Below the pieces are notes generated by a model. The model had not been told where the DNA came from. It saw only the letters and a list, made by a program, of their open reading frames with translations, and did not search any database. The translations under genes were made by a program, and so were the position numbers. Source: Sergeia podlipaevii (taxonomy: Eukaryota; Euglenozoa; Kinetoplastea; Trypanosomatida; Trypanosomatidae). From it: 43,192 nt of DNA. The stretch covers positions 5,186 to 48,377 of the forward strand of contig JASANZ010002119.1 in NCBI GenBank assembly GCA_030849805.1, given 5' to 3'. This document shows positions 32,301 to 39,740 of this stretch, piece after piece (positions within the stretch are counted from its first letter, which is position 1; each line of letters opens with the position of its first letter).

Positions 32301-32525
32301 TTGAAGCCACACGAAGTGCTTTTGATGAGACGAGCGCAGGCACGTGAGGCCCTGGCAGTGTGGCGTGCGTTGCTAGATGCTGATGCGCTGGACAGGATGG
32401 ACAAGGTACATGCCGCGGTGATTGAGAAGCTAGTAACACCGTCGAGGGGGCAGGAGTGGCAAAAGAAACAACTTCCAGTAAAGCCAAGCATGCGGCGAAG
32501 TGCGCATAAAGTGGAATATAAATGA
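26358..32525 (+). CDS. giant helical-repeat (PPR-like) protein, main body
   Basis: About 2055 codons are open in the same frame as the 25917 start; with the upstream part the whole protein would be about 2200 residues. The first in-frame ATG in this part is 26523. Many segments look like paired helices of 30-40 residues in PPR/TPR style, such as ALLDAGRVREALELAGLG, ALLEGDRHTEAYTMLF, ANGLATAGSAADALEALEEA and LKQLIDCRAWVEAATLLF. There is no other recognisable domain and no membrane segment, and the C-terminus is basic. Ala and Leu are very frequent and Gln runs are scattered. Long PPR-like proteins in kinetoplastids usually act on mitochondrial RNA or in mitoribosomes; that role is inferred. 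The absence of any further stop over 6.1 kb argues that the frame is still under selection. Confidence 0.85.
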   Translation, partial: LGCVPLTETYGAVLRAVILHGGAHACVPFIEKLGTSQASRSALYCAAADALLTEFMMSSAGKGSGTGGGCDEESSNGYVGSRVLAELLPLLAAARDAKVTVKPRHRLVVLQALLDAGRVREALELAGLGEASACDGATAGLTSPELALLMSAAAECRDWRCALQCIRLCMLQIDSHSGVASTGAGGHSKPALVPTEVAVVYLQAYTNALSNEHSISLPAEQPQAQDVAEALYIAQSHCEQSPHLTETMDVLQRQQHACVGSSSMDVREGDGFGEVAKAEQLASLRQTVGAGASTYALAAPLLRAASAIPSPRAMQLLETLLHRSGAYGQDGDCFYSTCEQSGFSCREWLDVTLSLFVSHPSLLKVYATDKAGKSSGLLPCRPWMAVPIAKGTEPSDRATVPAWEYATGVLLAAATTVNAQQQPNYYETVAGAVMVSLIDSAYVAGPPSNLQLTREKRHARVLHSVTRGEGGISASFGEENRDCDALQALVTARQRVCQWMINSLEAGEMNNNCALQAYVRVLAVAARTTRAYADTSVGLLLRFLLREGTGVAEGLAVACQVLKEIPDEARAQLLAGTLSEFCVSDLLPLLSVSSLAPPPRQGVAATRLWTESLRHIVVPLLMAHNKWSQACQILQALAAAALPTQMEVSKGQHVEFGGIVALTRDEKLRLCKCQRHMIEGTMASMVATRDYDGIIREWTQLQRLRAELSSPSAKVETELSLSAEALVPAVAALLEGDRHTEAYTMLFSCSVALRTWVGMNTGLGAMPVVPLLPLACLWVYYIARGGEADVAAFIEGYVDELWQCGAGEATICEAKLLLACHEGLALLHRHDHSQGEESPSRLAEGGCDDDAIAAFITLSAAVHAARKWEHSSLYTGAGTAAASVCVVARVLADAPYAYLSSGLPSILLAEGRRLRRCDAAAPSTRRCYMEIEKVAEFLVPALPLSSRSMRVWADVFVCWRGQSVGIEGGAAAAATPLGRSATLLGLQVVARATQLEYLTVSLHLLDTISRNSFLTVKQWKTVARAVAIGVDTSGNGQQQQQLRLEVARRVANGLATAGSAADALEALEEAITIAGVPRRRDGEAAIEYALLALRDRQRKSATAQSVVQKLTAMQDPQQYNTTERSALSACAALKQLIDCRAWVEAATLLFCILGTKVGVVTKGGEGELLVPSPLHGLSASTDSSFLVSRQARRRQQQPQHKRITAREREACVRDGLVSQVLLLLATHCEVPWQVTLRCWWNVYMSLPFVNWQQEQARCESIGQTGVAEALTALITRMNADQAPINALLLVLGFAVTHLGLWASTGSTQASRLFSLKAPAGSGATDLYEAIAEAIALRPTLTMAERQRCRDTLRTMHESRSEQHVAALALAIAQECGMVAEGEEAGEGTGVFAPHAASAEHHETKDSVSAAPLDASGVQCEDELDVLAVLAPLLFISSPRQLEQLATTHFGGRFRGWQLKALLYRHAQPIRERLMSAAEPSGEEGDTDGVDASLVSYLVHNQTLHVAMCGLLMDRPSLIHYPSPRQPPHDHQDSGAASVPVSEEEEELVTALCTRVFDGFLSRAVARAVWVQCGTKARALASARWPPAAEAELCEAVVALRGRTPPQLTFSSFVSSRGAAVARPSRQEIAHYWSVYHPLLMPELRMDGEELCCLAAYVPRLEKIFKDCADCTVLSNASLSGLQQQQQQEGEAQRDEQLWELASEIQLRHFDTQTAPAVVCSNRQTRPTWAIYVVLSLTRKALKKLHTQLEASGDSWRRTFFSPRSTLSGFSSLEACEGAAAEKKRISRVNLVVALLKERRRCSSAASLSLRSLTTLFTAALLDAREAGVQAGEESTESWVRVGLDAYYHSLTVSGAAACEVQGSRLAALYPTVDANLLDEVTKQMQITHPHPSCALRLHKGSSSGVQDPVLRGLVAGIVAICQAQETSGGTRAAQQKQQEGTLVPRAASLALVECFKRMTSLPISATCPSLDTLHALSTMLHLKPHEVLLMRRAQAREALAVWRALLDADALDRMDKVHAAVIEKLVTPSRGQEWQKKQLPVKPSMRRSAHKVEYK

Positions 32526-32934
32526 ACAGAGAGGAGGTACATATTGGAGGATAGTGGTGCGCAGAGCTTCAGAGCGGCACCGCGTTGTGTCTCAGATTGA
32601 CTTACTTACTTACTTCTTCTTTGCGTCTACAAACGGACGAATTATGAATTAACACGCGCCAACAATGGCCGCCATTATTATTATTATGTTTTCCTTGATG
32701 GAGTGGAGCGGCACATCACCAATCTTCGTTGATGAGTGTGGAGAGAATGTATTCCGCAGCTCTTTACATTTTGTCTTTATTTCTACTTTATCCCCCTTCC
32801 CACTTCTTCTTTCTGCTTAAAAAAAAAAAAAAATCCAATTATGATAGCATAAGCAAAGACTTGAGATATCTACCCTCTCGCAAATTCAACTATAAGTAGT
32901 CATATTACCTTTTTAGTGTGTTTTAGTGTGTATA
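32526..32934. other. intergenic spacer
   Basis: A spacer with a short ATT run near 32674-32688, a T/C tract near 32770-32815 and an A15 run near 32819-32833. I see no gene. Confidence 0.5.
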
Positions 32935-33018
32935 TATTTTTTTCTTATTGTTATCTACTTTTCCTTTTGTCGTTACTAATCACAGCTATTAATACTTATC
33001 TTTTTTTTTTCGGTTCAG
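32935..33018 (+). promoter_or_regulatory. pyrimidine tracts and two candidate acceptors for the GEX1-like gene
   Basis: An AG at 32984-32985 follows a T/C tract and a TTACTAAT branch-like sequence. A second AG at 33017-33018 follows a run of T. Both leave 33022 as first ATG. The distal site would leave only 3 nt before it, so 32985 is preferred. Confidence 0.5.
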
Positions 33019-33021
33019 GAC

Positions 33022-34899
33022 ATGAAGCTCCTTTTGGTTCTCGCTTATCTTGTTGTGAGCGCTGAAGTCTTCGGGGTCACCGTACCTGCCCACGGAGCGT
33101 GGTGGAAGCCATCCTTTTTGGCAAGTCAGCGCCAGCCATCCTCTGCTGATGAAAACTCTGCGAGCAGCGACGTACGCAAGCTCTCCTACGCAGAAGGTGC
33201 TCACGCCATTCACGCCGGCTTTCGACCGCGTGCGTCTAATCCCTCTCCGTCCTCTGTGGCATCCATCTTCGGAACGGAGGAACTTGGGGGCTCTTCTTTT
33301 GCTTTGCACGACAAGGACGAGGCGCGGGCACTGTGGGCACAGATAGAAGCTAGAGGCCGCTATAGTGCGTGCTGGAAGCAAGCAGCAGCGACACTGGCGG
33401 GAAGCTGCTCCGCCCTGCGCGCCGATGATGTCTTACGAGGTCAGCTAGCCCTCAGTATGGCTGCGTGCGACAGTGAAGCAGATGGCAGGCTCGCCAGTGC
33501 GTTCCATTGCACCAGTGGCAGCAAGGCTAGTACTGACAAGGGCAAGAAAAGAGCAGAGGAGGCTTTGCGGCAGTGCATCAAGTCCCTCAGCGAGGCCAAC
33601 TACGCCATGTTTGTGCAGTACCGCTTGCATACCGACGTGATGTGCGCCTACCTCCAAGAGGAGTTGTTTCAAGAGCGCACCGAGAGCGCTGTAGCGGCGC
33701 TGCAGGAAGAAGCTCTTGCCGCTGCTGAATCCCTCCACGCGGTCAGTCGCATCGGCGCCAACACTGCCGAGGCGCTGCGCGCGAGTCTAGAGCTGCAGCA
33801 AGAGCAAGCAGCAGCGGGTCAACTGTTGAGACAGGAGCTAGGAGCACTGAAGGAGGACCAAGCGACCTCGCTTCACACACTCCAGAGCACCACTCAAGCG
33901 GTGCTGCATGCCTCTCAAGCAGCAGGCGACTCACTCGCCGAACTCCAAGCCCACATGCACGATGCGGCCGCGGACACCGTGGCCCTCCTCTCAAGGCTTA
34001 GTGTGCAAGCAGGAGAGCAGTTTGCTGCTCTCGAGGAGCAAACGGCAGGGCTGGTTCATGTGGTGAGCAAGATCGAAGCTGTTCATAGCATTGTCGCTCG
34101 CCGTGCACTCACCCTTGCTCAAACTTCAATCTCAGGGGTTGTTGGCGTTGGTGTTCTGGTCGTTACGGGCACATTGCCAAGCGCGGCACAAGCCCGTGTA
34201 CCAGCGGTGATGTTTGTCCTGGCGGCGGTAGCAGTTCCATTGCTGACTGGCCGCCCACATCTATCCCTTACGCTGGTGCCTGGCTTTGTACACGTACCAT
34301 GGCTGACCGCCTGTCTCGCTCTTGCAGTGGGGGTTGTCGTGGTGTGTGTGCACCAGTACGTACCGCCGGCGCTTCTGCAGCGGCAGATGGTGACGGAGGT
34401 GAGCGAGGCGGTGGCAGGACGTGCGCAGGAAGCGCTGCAGGTGTGGTTCGAGAAAAAACTGGAGGTGCAGCGCTCGCAAGCTGGTGTGTACGGAAACGAC
34501 GCAGTGCTGCTGTCCCGTGACAGCAGGGATGCGGTGGTGTGGGAGGGTGCGACTCACTGCACAGCTTTAGTGCCCTGTTCACCGCAACACTCCCCGTCGC
34601 CTCGCCAGAGTCTCGGAGCAGCACGTGAGACCTCTTTCTCACCGGCATCCGCTGCCGGGGCAGATAGGGGCTGCTCTGAGGCCGCTGATGCTGGACTGCA
34701 TCATCCACTGGAGGTGACCATTGCCTATGAGCCACAGAAAAGCGATAATATTCCAGTTGAAGAAATCATTCAAGGTCGAAAGTCCAAGAGCAACACGAAA
34801 CATGAAGCAAAAAATTACTCGACTGTGACACGCAAGAGAGATCGATCCGCGTCCGCAGCAGCGGCACCAAAGCCAACACCAAAGCGCCGTAGGAAGTGA
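33022..34899 (+). CDS. GEX1: KAR5/GEX1/Brambleberry-family nuclear fusion protein
   Basis: The 625-residue protein has an N-terminal signal peptide (MKLLLVLAYLVVSAEVFG) and a lumenal domain with six spaced Cys (117, 129, 149, 163, 185, 208). The pattern is CWKQAA...C...LALSMAAC...GR...FHC...C...Y...VMC. This is followed by a long coiled coil (about 215-360) and three hydrophobic segments (about 369-386, 393-409, 427-444), then a Ser-rich tail ending in basic residues (PKPTPKRRRK). This order is the signature of the KAR5 (yeast), GEX1 (plants, protists) and Brambleberry (fish) family, nuclear-envelope proteins needed for nuclear fusion after gamete fusion. It therefore suggests a sexual cycle with karyogamy. 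The tail may include a nuclear localisation signal. Assignment rests on architecture and Cys spacing, so moderately high confidence. Confidence 0.85.
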   Translation: MKLLLVLAYLVVSAEVFGVTVPAHGAWWKPSFLASQRQPSSADENSASSDVRKLSYAEGAHAIHAGFRPRASNPSPSSVASIFGTEELGGSSFALHDKDEARALWAQIEARGRYSACWKQAAATLAGSCSALRADDVLRGQLALSMAACDSEADGRLASAFHCTSGSKASTDKGKKRAEEALRQCIKSLSEANYAMFVQYRLHTDVMCAYLQEELFQERTESAVAALQEEALAAAESLHAVSRIGANTAEALRASLELQQEQAAAGQLLRQELGALKEDQATSLHTLQSTTQAVLHASQAAGDSLAELQAHMHDAAADTVALLSRLSVQAGEQFAALEEQTAGLVHVVSKIEAVHSIVARRALTLAQTSISGVVGVGVLVVTGTLPSAAQARVPAVMFVLAAVAVPLLTGRPHLSLTLVPGFVHVPWLTACLALAVGVVVVCVHQYVPPALLQRQMVTEVSEAVAGRAQEALQVWFEKKLEVQRSQAGVYGNDAVLLSRDSRDAVVWEGATHCTALVPCSPQHSPSPRQSLGAARETSFSPASAAGADRGCSEAADAGLHHPLEVTIAYEPQKSDNIPVEEIIQGRKSKSNTKHEAKNYSTVTRKRDRSASAAAAPKPTPKRRRK

Positions 34900-34990
34900 C
34901 GCCTGCCTATTGCTGTTGCTGCTACTTTCTCTCTCATTACTACGTGTTTGTTTCTTGTGTGTGTGCGTGTGTGTGCGTGTGATTCTACCA

Positions 34991-35014
34991 TTGTTGTTGT
35001 TGTTGTTGTTGTTG
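34991..35014. repeat. (TTG)8 microsatellite
   Basis: A trinucleotide run of eight units just after the GEX1-like gene, preceded by GT-rich sequence. Confidence 0.9.
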
Positions 35015-35406
35015 TAAATGTTATTATCATCTGCTTGTGTGTAAAAAAAAAAACTCTAATTTTAACTTTTTAACTTTTCCATCCCAGTATATTTGTTTTT
35101 TTTTGCTCGAAAACGGATCAGTATATATATACTTACATCGTCGTGTTGATTGGCCTTCGTCACATATGTTGATTTGTTGTTGTTGTTGTCGCTGCTGACA
35201 CTTTTGTCCGAGATGGTGCGTATGCGCAAGAGAGTGTCTACATGCACGCGCGTAAGTGGAAAAAAAAAAAGATACACATGGGCACCCACGTGTGTGCGCA
35301 TAGATGTGTGTATGAAAAGTTAAGCCGCTCTCTCTTGCTCTGTGTGTGTGTGTGTGCTTCGTGAAGCCAAGCTGGAGCAACCGCTTCTTCCCACCCCCCC
35401 CCACCC

Positions 35407-35452
35407 GTCGTCTCTACTGGCTCGCATGATATGCATTGCCAGTAGAGACAAC
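35407..35452. repeat. long imperfect hairpin with 15-bp arms
   Basis: The left arm at 35407-35421 and the right arm at 35438-35452 are reverse complements at 14 of 15 positions, including 12 continuous pairs (GTCTCTACTGGC with GCCAGTAGAGAC). The 16-nt loop holds a further 4-bp pair (GCAT at 35424-35427 with ATGC at 35431-35434). It lies in the spacer after the GEX1-like gene and would be transcribed with it. Confidence 0.9.
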
Positions 35453-35890
35453 TAGAAGCAATTTCTGCTTCCAAGAGCATTGAGCACTAGCGCATCCCCA
35501 TCACCACACCTTTTTTTTTTTTTGATGGATAGGAAAATGGCTAGGACTGCAAGGGAGCACAGTTAGGGGGAGTACATATATATATATGAGTGTACTTATG
35601 CGTGCGTTGTGGGTGTAAAGACTTGACTAGCTACATTGTGTGTGTGTGTGTTTAAGGGATTCCAGTATCTGTTCACTTTAGTTGGCAACAACGCTTCCCA
35701 TATATATGAGAAGCGAAGATAGAGAAGAGAGTGAGGGAAGGGAAAGTATTGCTGCTGCTGCTGGCACTGTCACAATCACTTGCTTCTGAATTGCTTGTCG
35801 AAGATTGTACCATTTTTTTTCTATTTCCTTTTTTTCATGTTTTCACATACTTGGAGCACCACAAGCACTGCATAGTGTTCAAAGCAACGT

Positions 35891-35924
35891 ATCTTCTCTC
35901 TCTATATATATATATAATTTGTAG
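35891..35924 (+). promoter_or_regulatory. pyrimidine tract and candidate splice acceptor
   Basis: TTCTCTCTCT, a TA run and TTTGTAG give an AG at 35923-35924. The first ATG after it is 35950. Confidence 0.55.
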
Positions 35925-35949
35925 AAAAAAGGTAACTTTTTTTGTCCTT

Positions 35950-37323
35950 ATGACTCAATGCCAAAATATCATTCACCGCGGCGCCGAGACGGGCTTCTCT
36001 GATGCTGAGTTCATGGGCTGGGCAGCCGTGGCCGAGGGCGTCCTGACGGAAGCGGAGCAGCATATCATCGTTGTCGCAGAGGAGCCCAGAGACCGCGCGG
36101 AGCTAGAGGCGACCTATGCTGCTGAACTCGCAGGTATTGCAAGCCGCTTTGCCCTCCACATCACAAAGACTTTAGCTGTTGCAGCGTGCATCACACCATC
36201 ATCAGCAGGGCAGTGCAAAAATAAAGAAGTACACGAAGTGGAGGGGAGGCGGCATGAAGAGGAAGAGAAGTATCGACTGACAGCGGCTGAGGCCCGTGAG
36301 GCCGCTGAGTCCCTCCAGCTACTGTATGAAGAACAAGAAAGGGCTGTGGCACAGCTGAAGGAGTCCGCGGTGCGCCTGACAGAGCTGCAGGCGGAGGCAA
36401 CGCGAGTAGAGCAATACAGGCACCACACAGAAGCTGAACTGTACGCAGCTTGGGAGGAGTGCTGCGCAGAAGATGAGGGTGCTCCGAGCGCGGATGAGAG
36501 CGGCCGCAGCAGCGATGGAGGTAGCGCTAGGGAGGGAGAGGAGGGGGAGGAGTTAGGTGTGGATGCGGATGGTCTGCTGTCCCTGGCACGTCGACTGCGG
36601 CGGGAGTTACGGCAAAGCCGAAGACGTAATGTGCGTCTTGCGGAGGAGCTCAGTAGAGTAGAAGCCGCCAAGGGAGGAGAGGTGTTGCTGATGCACAGCG
36701 GTGAAACAGCGAAGGATGCGCTGTGCACCTCACAGCTACCGGCTTCTGAAAGTGAGATTGTCACGCGCAATGACGCTTACGACGATGACGTCATGTTAGT
36801 GGAGGATGGCGCCCCTGTGTATCGCCGCATCCTTCAGTCACCGCGTGTGAACCCCGTTACAGCTTCACTATTACGTGCCAAGCAGCAAATTGACGAGCTT
36901 CGAGGTCCTTCTCTTGGCCGCATCACCAACGCAGTTAGCAGTCCTATGCCTCATGCAGCAAACGATGGCATGAATGGTGGTGGCACAGCAGCAGCGCCAC
37001 GTGGTGCGGCTGCAGTTATTCGCGGCCTACAACCTGCCCAGACACCAAGGCCGAAGCCTGGGCCATTGGCTGGAGCCGGCGGGGCAGGGACACCTCTCAC
37101 TGTTACACCCGTCATATCTCGCGCGCTTTATCTACAATACACACCACTGCGCACGTCCGGGGCTGCTGCTCCAGCTGGCCGATCTCACGCCAGTGAAAAG
37201 GAGAAGGCGGAGGCAGGTGGGAATGAGGGAAGCTCTTCACAGTGGAAGGAAAGAATGACTCAACTGCAGGTGGAGCTGAAAGAGCTGCGTCGTGACTTGG
37301 GGGCAACCCATCGGCGGAGGTGA
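35950..37323 (+). CDS. coiled-coil protein, function unknown
   Basis: This 457-residue product has no family I recognise. The N-terminal 60 residues (ETGFSDAEFMGWAAVAEGVL and onwards) look like a small helical domain. Residues about 100-175 form a charged coiled coil (ERAVAQLKESAVRLTELQAEATRV). An acidic, Ser-rich linker follows (about 175-205), then a second helical stretch (SLARRLRRELRQSRRRNVRLAEELSRVEA). The middle is low in complexity with Pro/Ala/Gly, and a final helix ends the protein (MTQLQVELKELRRDLGATHRRR). The open frame extends upstream to 35731, but that part is translated pyrimidine and TA sequence before the splice AG, so 35950 is chosen. A structural or scaffold role is the most that can be inferred. 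Confidence 0.78.
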   Translation: MTQCQNIIHRGAETGFSDAEFMGWAAVAEGVLTEAEQHIIVVAEEPRDRAELEATYAAELAGIASRFALHITKTLAVAACITPSSAGQCKNKEVHEVEGRRHEEEEKYRLTAAEAREAAESLQLLYEEQERAVAQLKESAVRLTELQAEATRVEQYRHHTEAELYAAWEECCAEDEGAPSADESGRSSDGGSAREGEEGEELGVDADGLLSLARRLRRELRQSRRRNVRLAEELSRVEAAKGGEVLLMHSGETAKDALCTSQLPASESEIVTRNDAYDDDVMLVEDGAPVYRRILQSPRVNPVTASLLRAKQQIDELRGPSLGRITNAVSSPMPHAANDGMNGGGTAAAPRGAAAVIRGLQPAQTPRPKPGPLAGAGGAGTPLTVTPVISRALYLQYTPLRTSGAAAPAGRSHASEKEKAEAGGNEGSSSQWKERMTQLQVELKELRRDLGATHRRR

Positions 37324-37680
37324 GGCACTTATATTCTTTTATATTTTTACATTTGTATTTATATCGCTTCTGTGATATTCGTGTTTATCGTGGCTACCCT
37401 CAGGTGTTGATTCGCTGTGTATGCGCAGTGACGCCGCAAGACTGCTTGGGCTTGTTTCTTCTTTTCGCACTCCATTGCATTTAATTTATTTTGTAAAACA
37501 AAAACATTTACATTCATCATTCCATATCGAAAAAGATTGTCAAAGTGTATATGTATGTGTGTGTGTGTGTGTCATATAGCGTCTCTCCTTTTTATTTTCT
37601 CTCTATTTTATCATTGCCCTGTTGGTATGCCGATGTATATATAGCAAGCAGTCACAGCGAAGGGGCCATACTGGTGCTAC
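37324..37680. other. intergenic spacer
   Basis: AT-rich with a GT run near 37556-37572 and T/C tracts. No gene seen. Confidence 0.5.
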
Positions 37681-37713
37681 CCTTTCCTTTTTATTATTTT
37701 TTTTATTTGCTAG
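37681..37713 (+). promoter_or_regulatory. pyrimidine tract and candidate splice acceptor for RRP40
   Basis: CCTTTCCTTTTTATT and further T-runs end in GCTAG, with the AG at 37712-37713. No ATG precedes 37818. Confidence 0.6.
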
Positions 37714-37817
37714 CGGTTGCAGATACTGCTACATACATACATACACACACATATATATATAGCAGCTATACATTTGTTTGTTGTTGTTGTTGTTTTTGCG
37801 CTTAATTCATTTGAAAC

Positions 37818-38861
37818 ATGACCCAGCCGGCCATCCGTGAGTTAGTAGAGATGCGAACGCATGTCTGCCTCCCTGGCGATCCAGTCTTAGCCTTATCCTC
37901 TTCTGCCCTTGTCTCCGTAGGAACGGGTCTGCGTGTCTTGCCCTCTGCCCAGAAGCAGAACCGAGGGGATGCAGGAGTGGCCACGGAAGAGCCACAGGTG
38001 CTACTTGCTGAGTACTGCGCTGCGGTACAAAAACAAAACCATCCGCAGCACAAACATGTGGCACAGTACACCGTGGAGTCCCCCGCTGCCCGTCGGTACC
38101 GCTACAGTGCTGGCGATCCCATCGTCGCCATCGTGGTCAAGAAAGTAAGCAGCCACTTCTACTACTGTTATACGGGAGGTCCCTCACTGGCCGTACTGGA
38201 CGCACTCAGTTTCGATGGTGCCACCAAGAGCAGCAGACCTCGTCTAGTGGAGGGAGATGTGGTGTACTGCTACGTCAAGAAGGCGAACGCTGCAAACTAC
38301 GTGAACGCTACCGTATCATCCGCGACTTCCAAGTCTGGCAGCGATGCCACCGCGACGGAAGCAGCAGAGATGGAGCTGTCGTGCACAGCGGCTGAGGTAG
38401 GCCTCCCACCAAAAGATTGGACCTCTGGAGAGGCCGTGTTCGGACCCCTGGGTGGAGGCACCGTGCTGTCACTTCCTATTCCATACGCGCGCAGCTTACT
38501 GACACCCACACCTGTCAGCAGCAGCAGCAGCAGCAGCGACGGCGGTCGCAAGCGACCCAGAGGAGGAGAAGCGGATGAGAGAGGGGTAGCCCCATGCAAG
38601 GAGGAGATGGATGACCTCAACAAGACCGAGTCTGTTCCAGCCTCTTACCTTCTCTCAGCTCTCGGTGCGCGCGTCCCCTTCGAGGTGTGCGTCGGTATCA
38701 ACGGACTGGCGTGGGTGAAGGGGCAGCCGAGCCGCGTGGACGCTACTGCCGGGGTGCGGCGGACCGTAGCAGTCGCAGCGTGTGTGCGAGAGGCACAGTT
38801 CGATGTCAGTCGTAGTGAGATGGACGCACGCATTGAAGGCTATTTCCCTTCTTCTGGATGA
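37818..38861 (+). CDS. RRP40: exosome complex cap subunit RRP40
   Basis: RRP40 (EXOSC3) is one of three S1/KH cap proteins of the RNA exosome, which trims and degrades rRNA precursors and other RNAs in nucleus and cytoplasm. The 347-residue product shows the family order. An N-terminal strand region includes CLPGDPV and a VGTGL motif. An S1 domain spans about 95-170 (YSAGDPIVAIVVKK, LDALSFDGATKSSRPRL, GDVVYCYVKKANAAN). A KH-like domain follows at about 275-347 with the exosome-specific GxNG motif, Gly293-Ile-Asn-Gly296, in FEVCVGINGLAWV. A Ser-run and basic insertion (about 233-250, SSSSSSSDGGRKRPRGG) makes it longer than yeast or human RRP40. Start is the first ATG after the acceptor. Confidence 0.95.
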   Translation: MTQPAIRELVEMRTHVCLPGDPVLALSSSALVSVGTGLRVLPSAQKQNRGDAGVATEEPQVLLAEYCAAVQKQNHPQHKHVAQYTVESPAARRYRYSAGDPIVAIVVKKVSSHFYYCYTGGPSLAVLDALSFDGATKSSRPRLVEGDVVYCYVKKANAANYVNATVSSATSKSGSDATATEAAEMELSCTAAEVGLPPKDWTSGEAVFGPLGGGTVLSLPIPYARSLLTPTPVSSSSSSSDGGRKRPRGGEADERGVAPCKEEMDDLNKTESVPASYLLSALGARVPFEVCVGINGLAWVKGQPSRVDATAGVRRTVAVAACVREAQFDVSRSEMDARIEGYFPSSG

Positions 38862-38914
38862 GATGTTTTCTGCTGAAGGAAGGGGAGGGGGGAAATGCGC
38901 AAGTTTACATGTTT

Positions 38915-38921
<7 letters not shown>

Positions 38922-38946
<25 letters not shown>
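38922..38946. repeat. (TG)12 microsatellite
   Basis: A 25-nt TG run about 60 nt after the RRP40 stop. Confidence 0.9.
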
Positions 38947-38950
<4 letters not shown>

Positions 38951-39006
38951 CTGTTTCTAGTCCTTGCACAGGTGGGTTTTTTCCTCTAGTTCCTCCTTCC
39001 CTCCCC

Positions 39007-39041
39007 TTCCCTTCCCTTCCCTTCCCTTCCCTTCCCTTCCC
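39007..39041. repeat. (TTCCC)7 pentanucleotide array
   Basis: Seven perfect TTCCC units. The opposite strand is (GGGAA)7, with seven G-triplets separated by two A, which meets the usual pattern for a G-quadruplex. The array is also a mirror-repeat homopurine/homopyrimidine tract. Confidence 0.95.
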
Positions 39042-39660
39042 TCCACACGGAGACACACACACACGCACACACGATTAAATACGGTTAAGTGGGGCACTTT
39101 AAGAAAGAGGTGCCCCCGGAACAATATGGACGTGTCTCATTAAATGATCAAATATAAGTTGTCAAAAGTTAAGCAACACGAATGTGCATACTTTTTACCC
39201 ACTTGGAGGTAGGTGGCTAGTGTCTTTTCAAGGGCATGATATGCCTCGTTACTTCCTGTAAAGCATGAGTGATTGAAAATATATCGTCATATATATATAT
39301 ATATCATCACACACTATACTCCTTTCTACTTGTATCTTTGTCTTATTTTCTTTTCCTTTTTCTTTCTAATATATATATATATATTTCACGCGTGTCTTGC
39401 TAGAATTAGGTAGAAGCTTTGATAGGAGGAGAGAGGTGTCTGAACGAACGGCGCATTGTCTAGCCAAGGCCCACGCATAACATAACACAATTGTATTATT
39501 TATCTATCTTCCTAGATAAAAAAATATATTTGTTTTGCTATCGCCTTTCATTCTTAGCTGCTAAGTCGTACATTCGGGAAAAAAGGGGGGCAAATCTTTG
39601 TGTAGTTGCTGTATAGGTTGCTACACTTTGCGTCAGATAACTATAAACTGACTTTTGCCG

Positions 39661-39677
39661 TCGTTTTTCTTTCGAAG
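39661..39677 (+). promoter_or_regulatory. pyrimidine tract and candidate splice acceptor
   Basis: TCGTTTTTCTTTCGAAG has its AG at 39676-39677. The first ATG after it is 39741. Confidence 0.55.
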
Positions 39678-39740
39678 GGGTAGCGTCGTATTTGCGATAT
39701 AGAAAGAAAGGAAGAGGAAGAAGGAACAGGGGAGAGGAGG

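Larger units (their letters stand above)
34900..35890. other. 1 kb spacer and probable 3' UTR of the GEX1-like gene
   Basis: The region contains TTG and GT microsatellites, T-runs, a C9 run near 35392-35401 and a notable long hairpin at 35407-35452. Minus-strand frames here are translated CA repeats. No gene is recognised. Confidence 0.55.
38862..39664. other. 0.8 kb intergenic spacer
   Basis: It contains a purine-rich G tract (38876-38895), a GT run, a TTCCC array, AC repeats (39053-39071) and TA runs (39290-39304, 39371-39384). Frames on either strand are translated repeats. No gene seen. Confidence 0.55.

Noticed and set aside
35731..35949. N-terminal extension with apparent signal peptide on the coiled-coil gene
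   Set aside because: It is translated pyrimidine and TA-repeat sequence upstream of the splice AG at 35923-35924. The apparent hydrophobic leader is an artefact.
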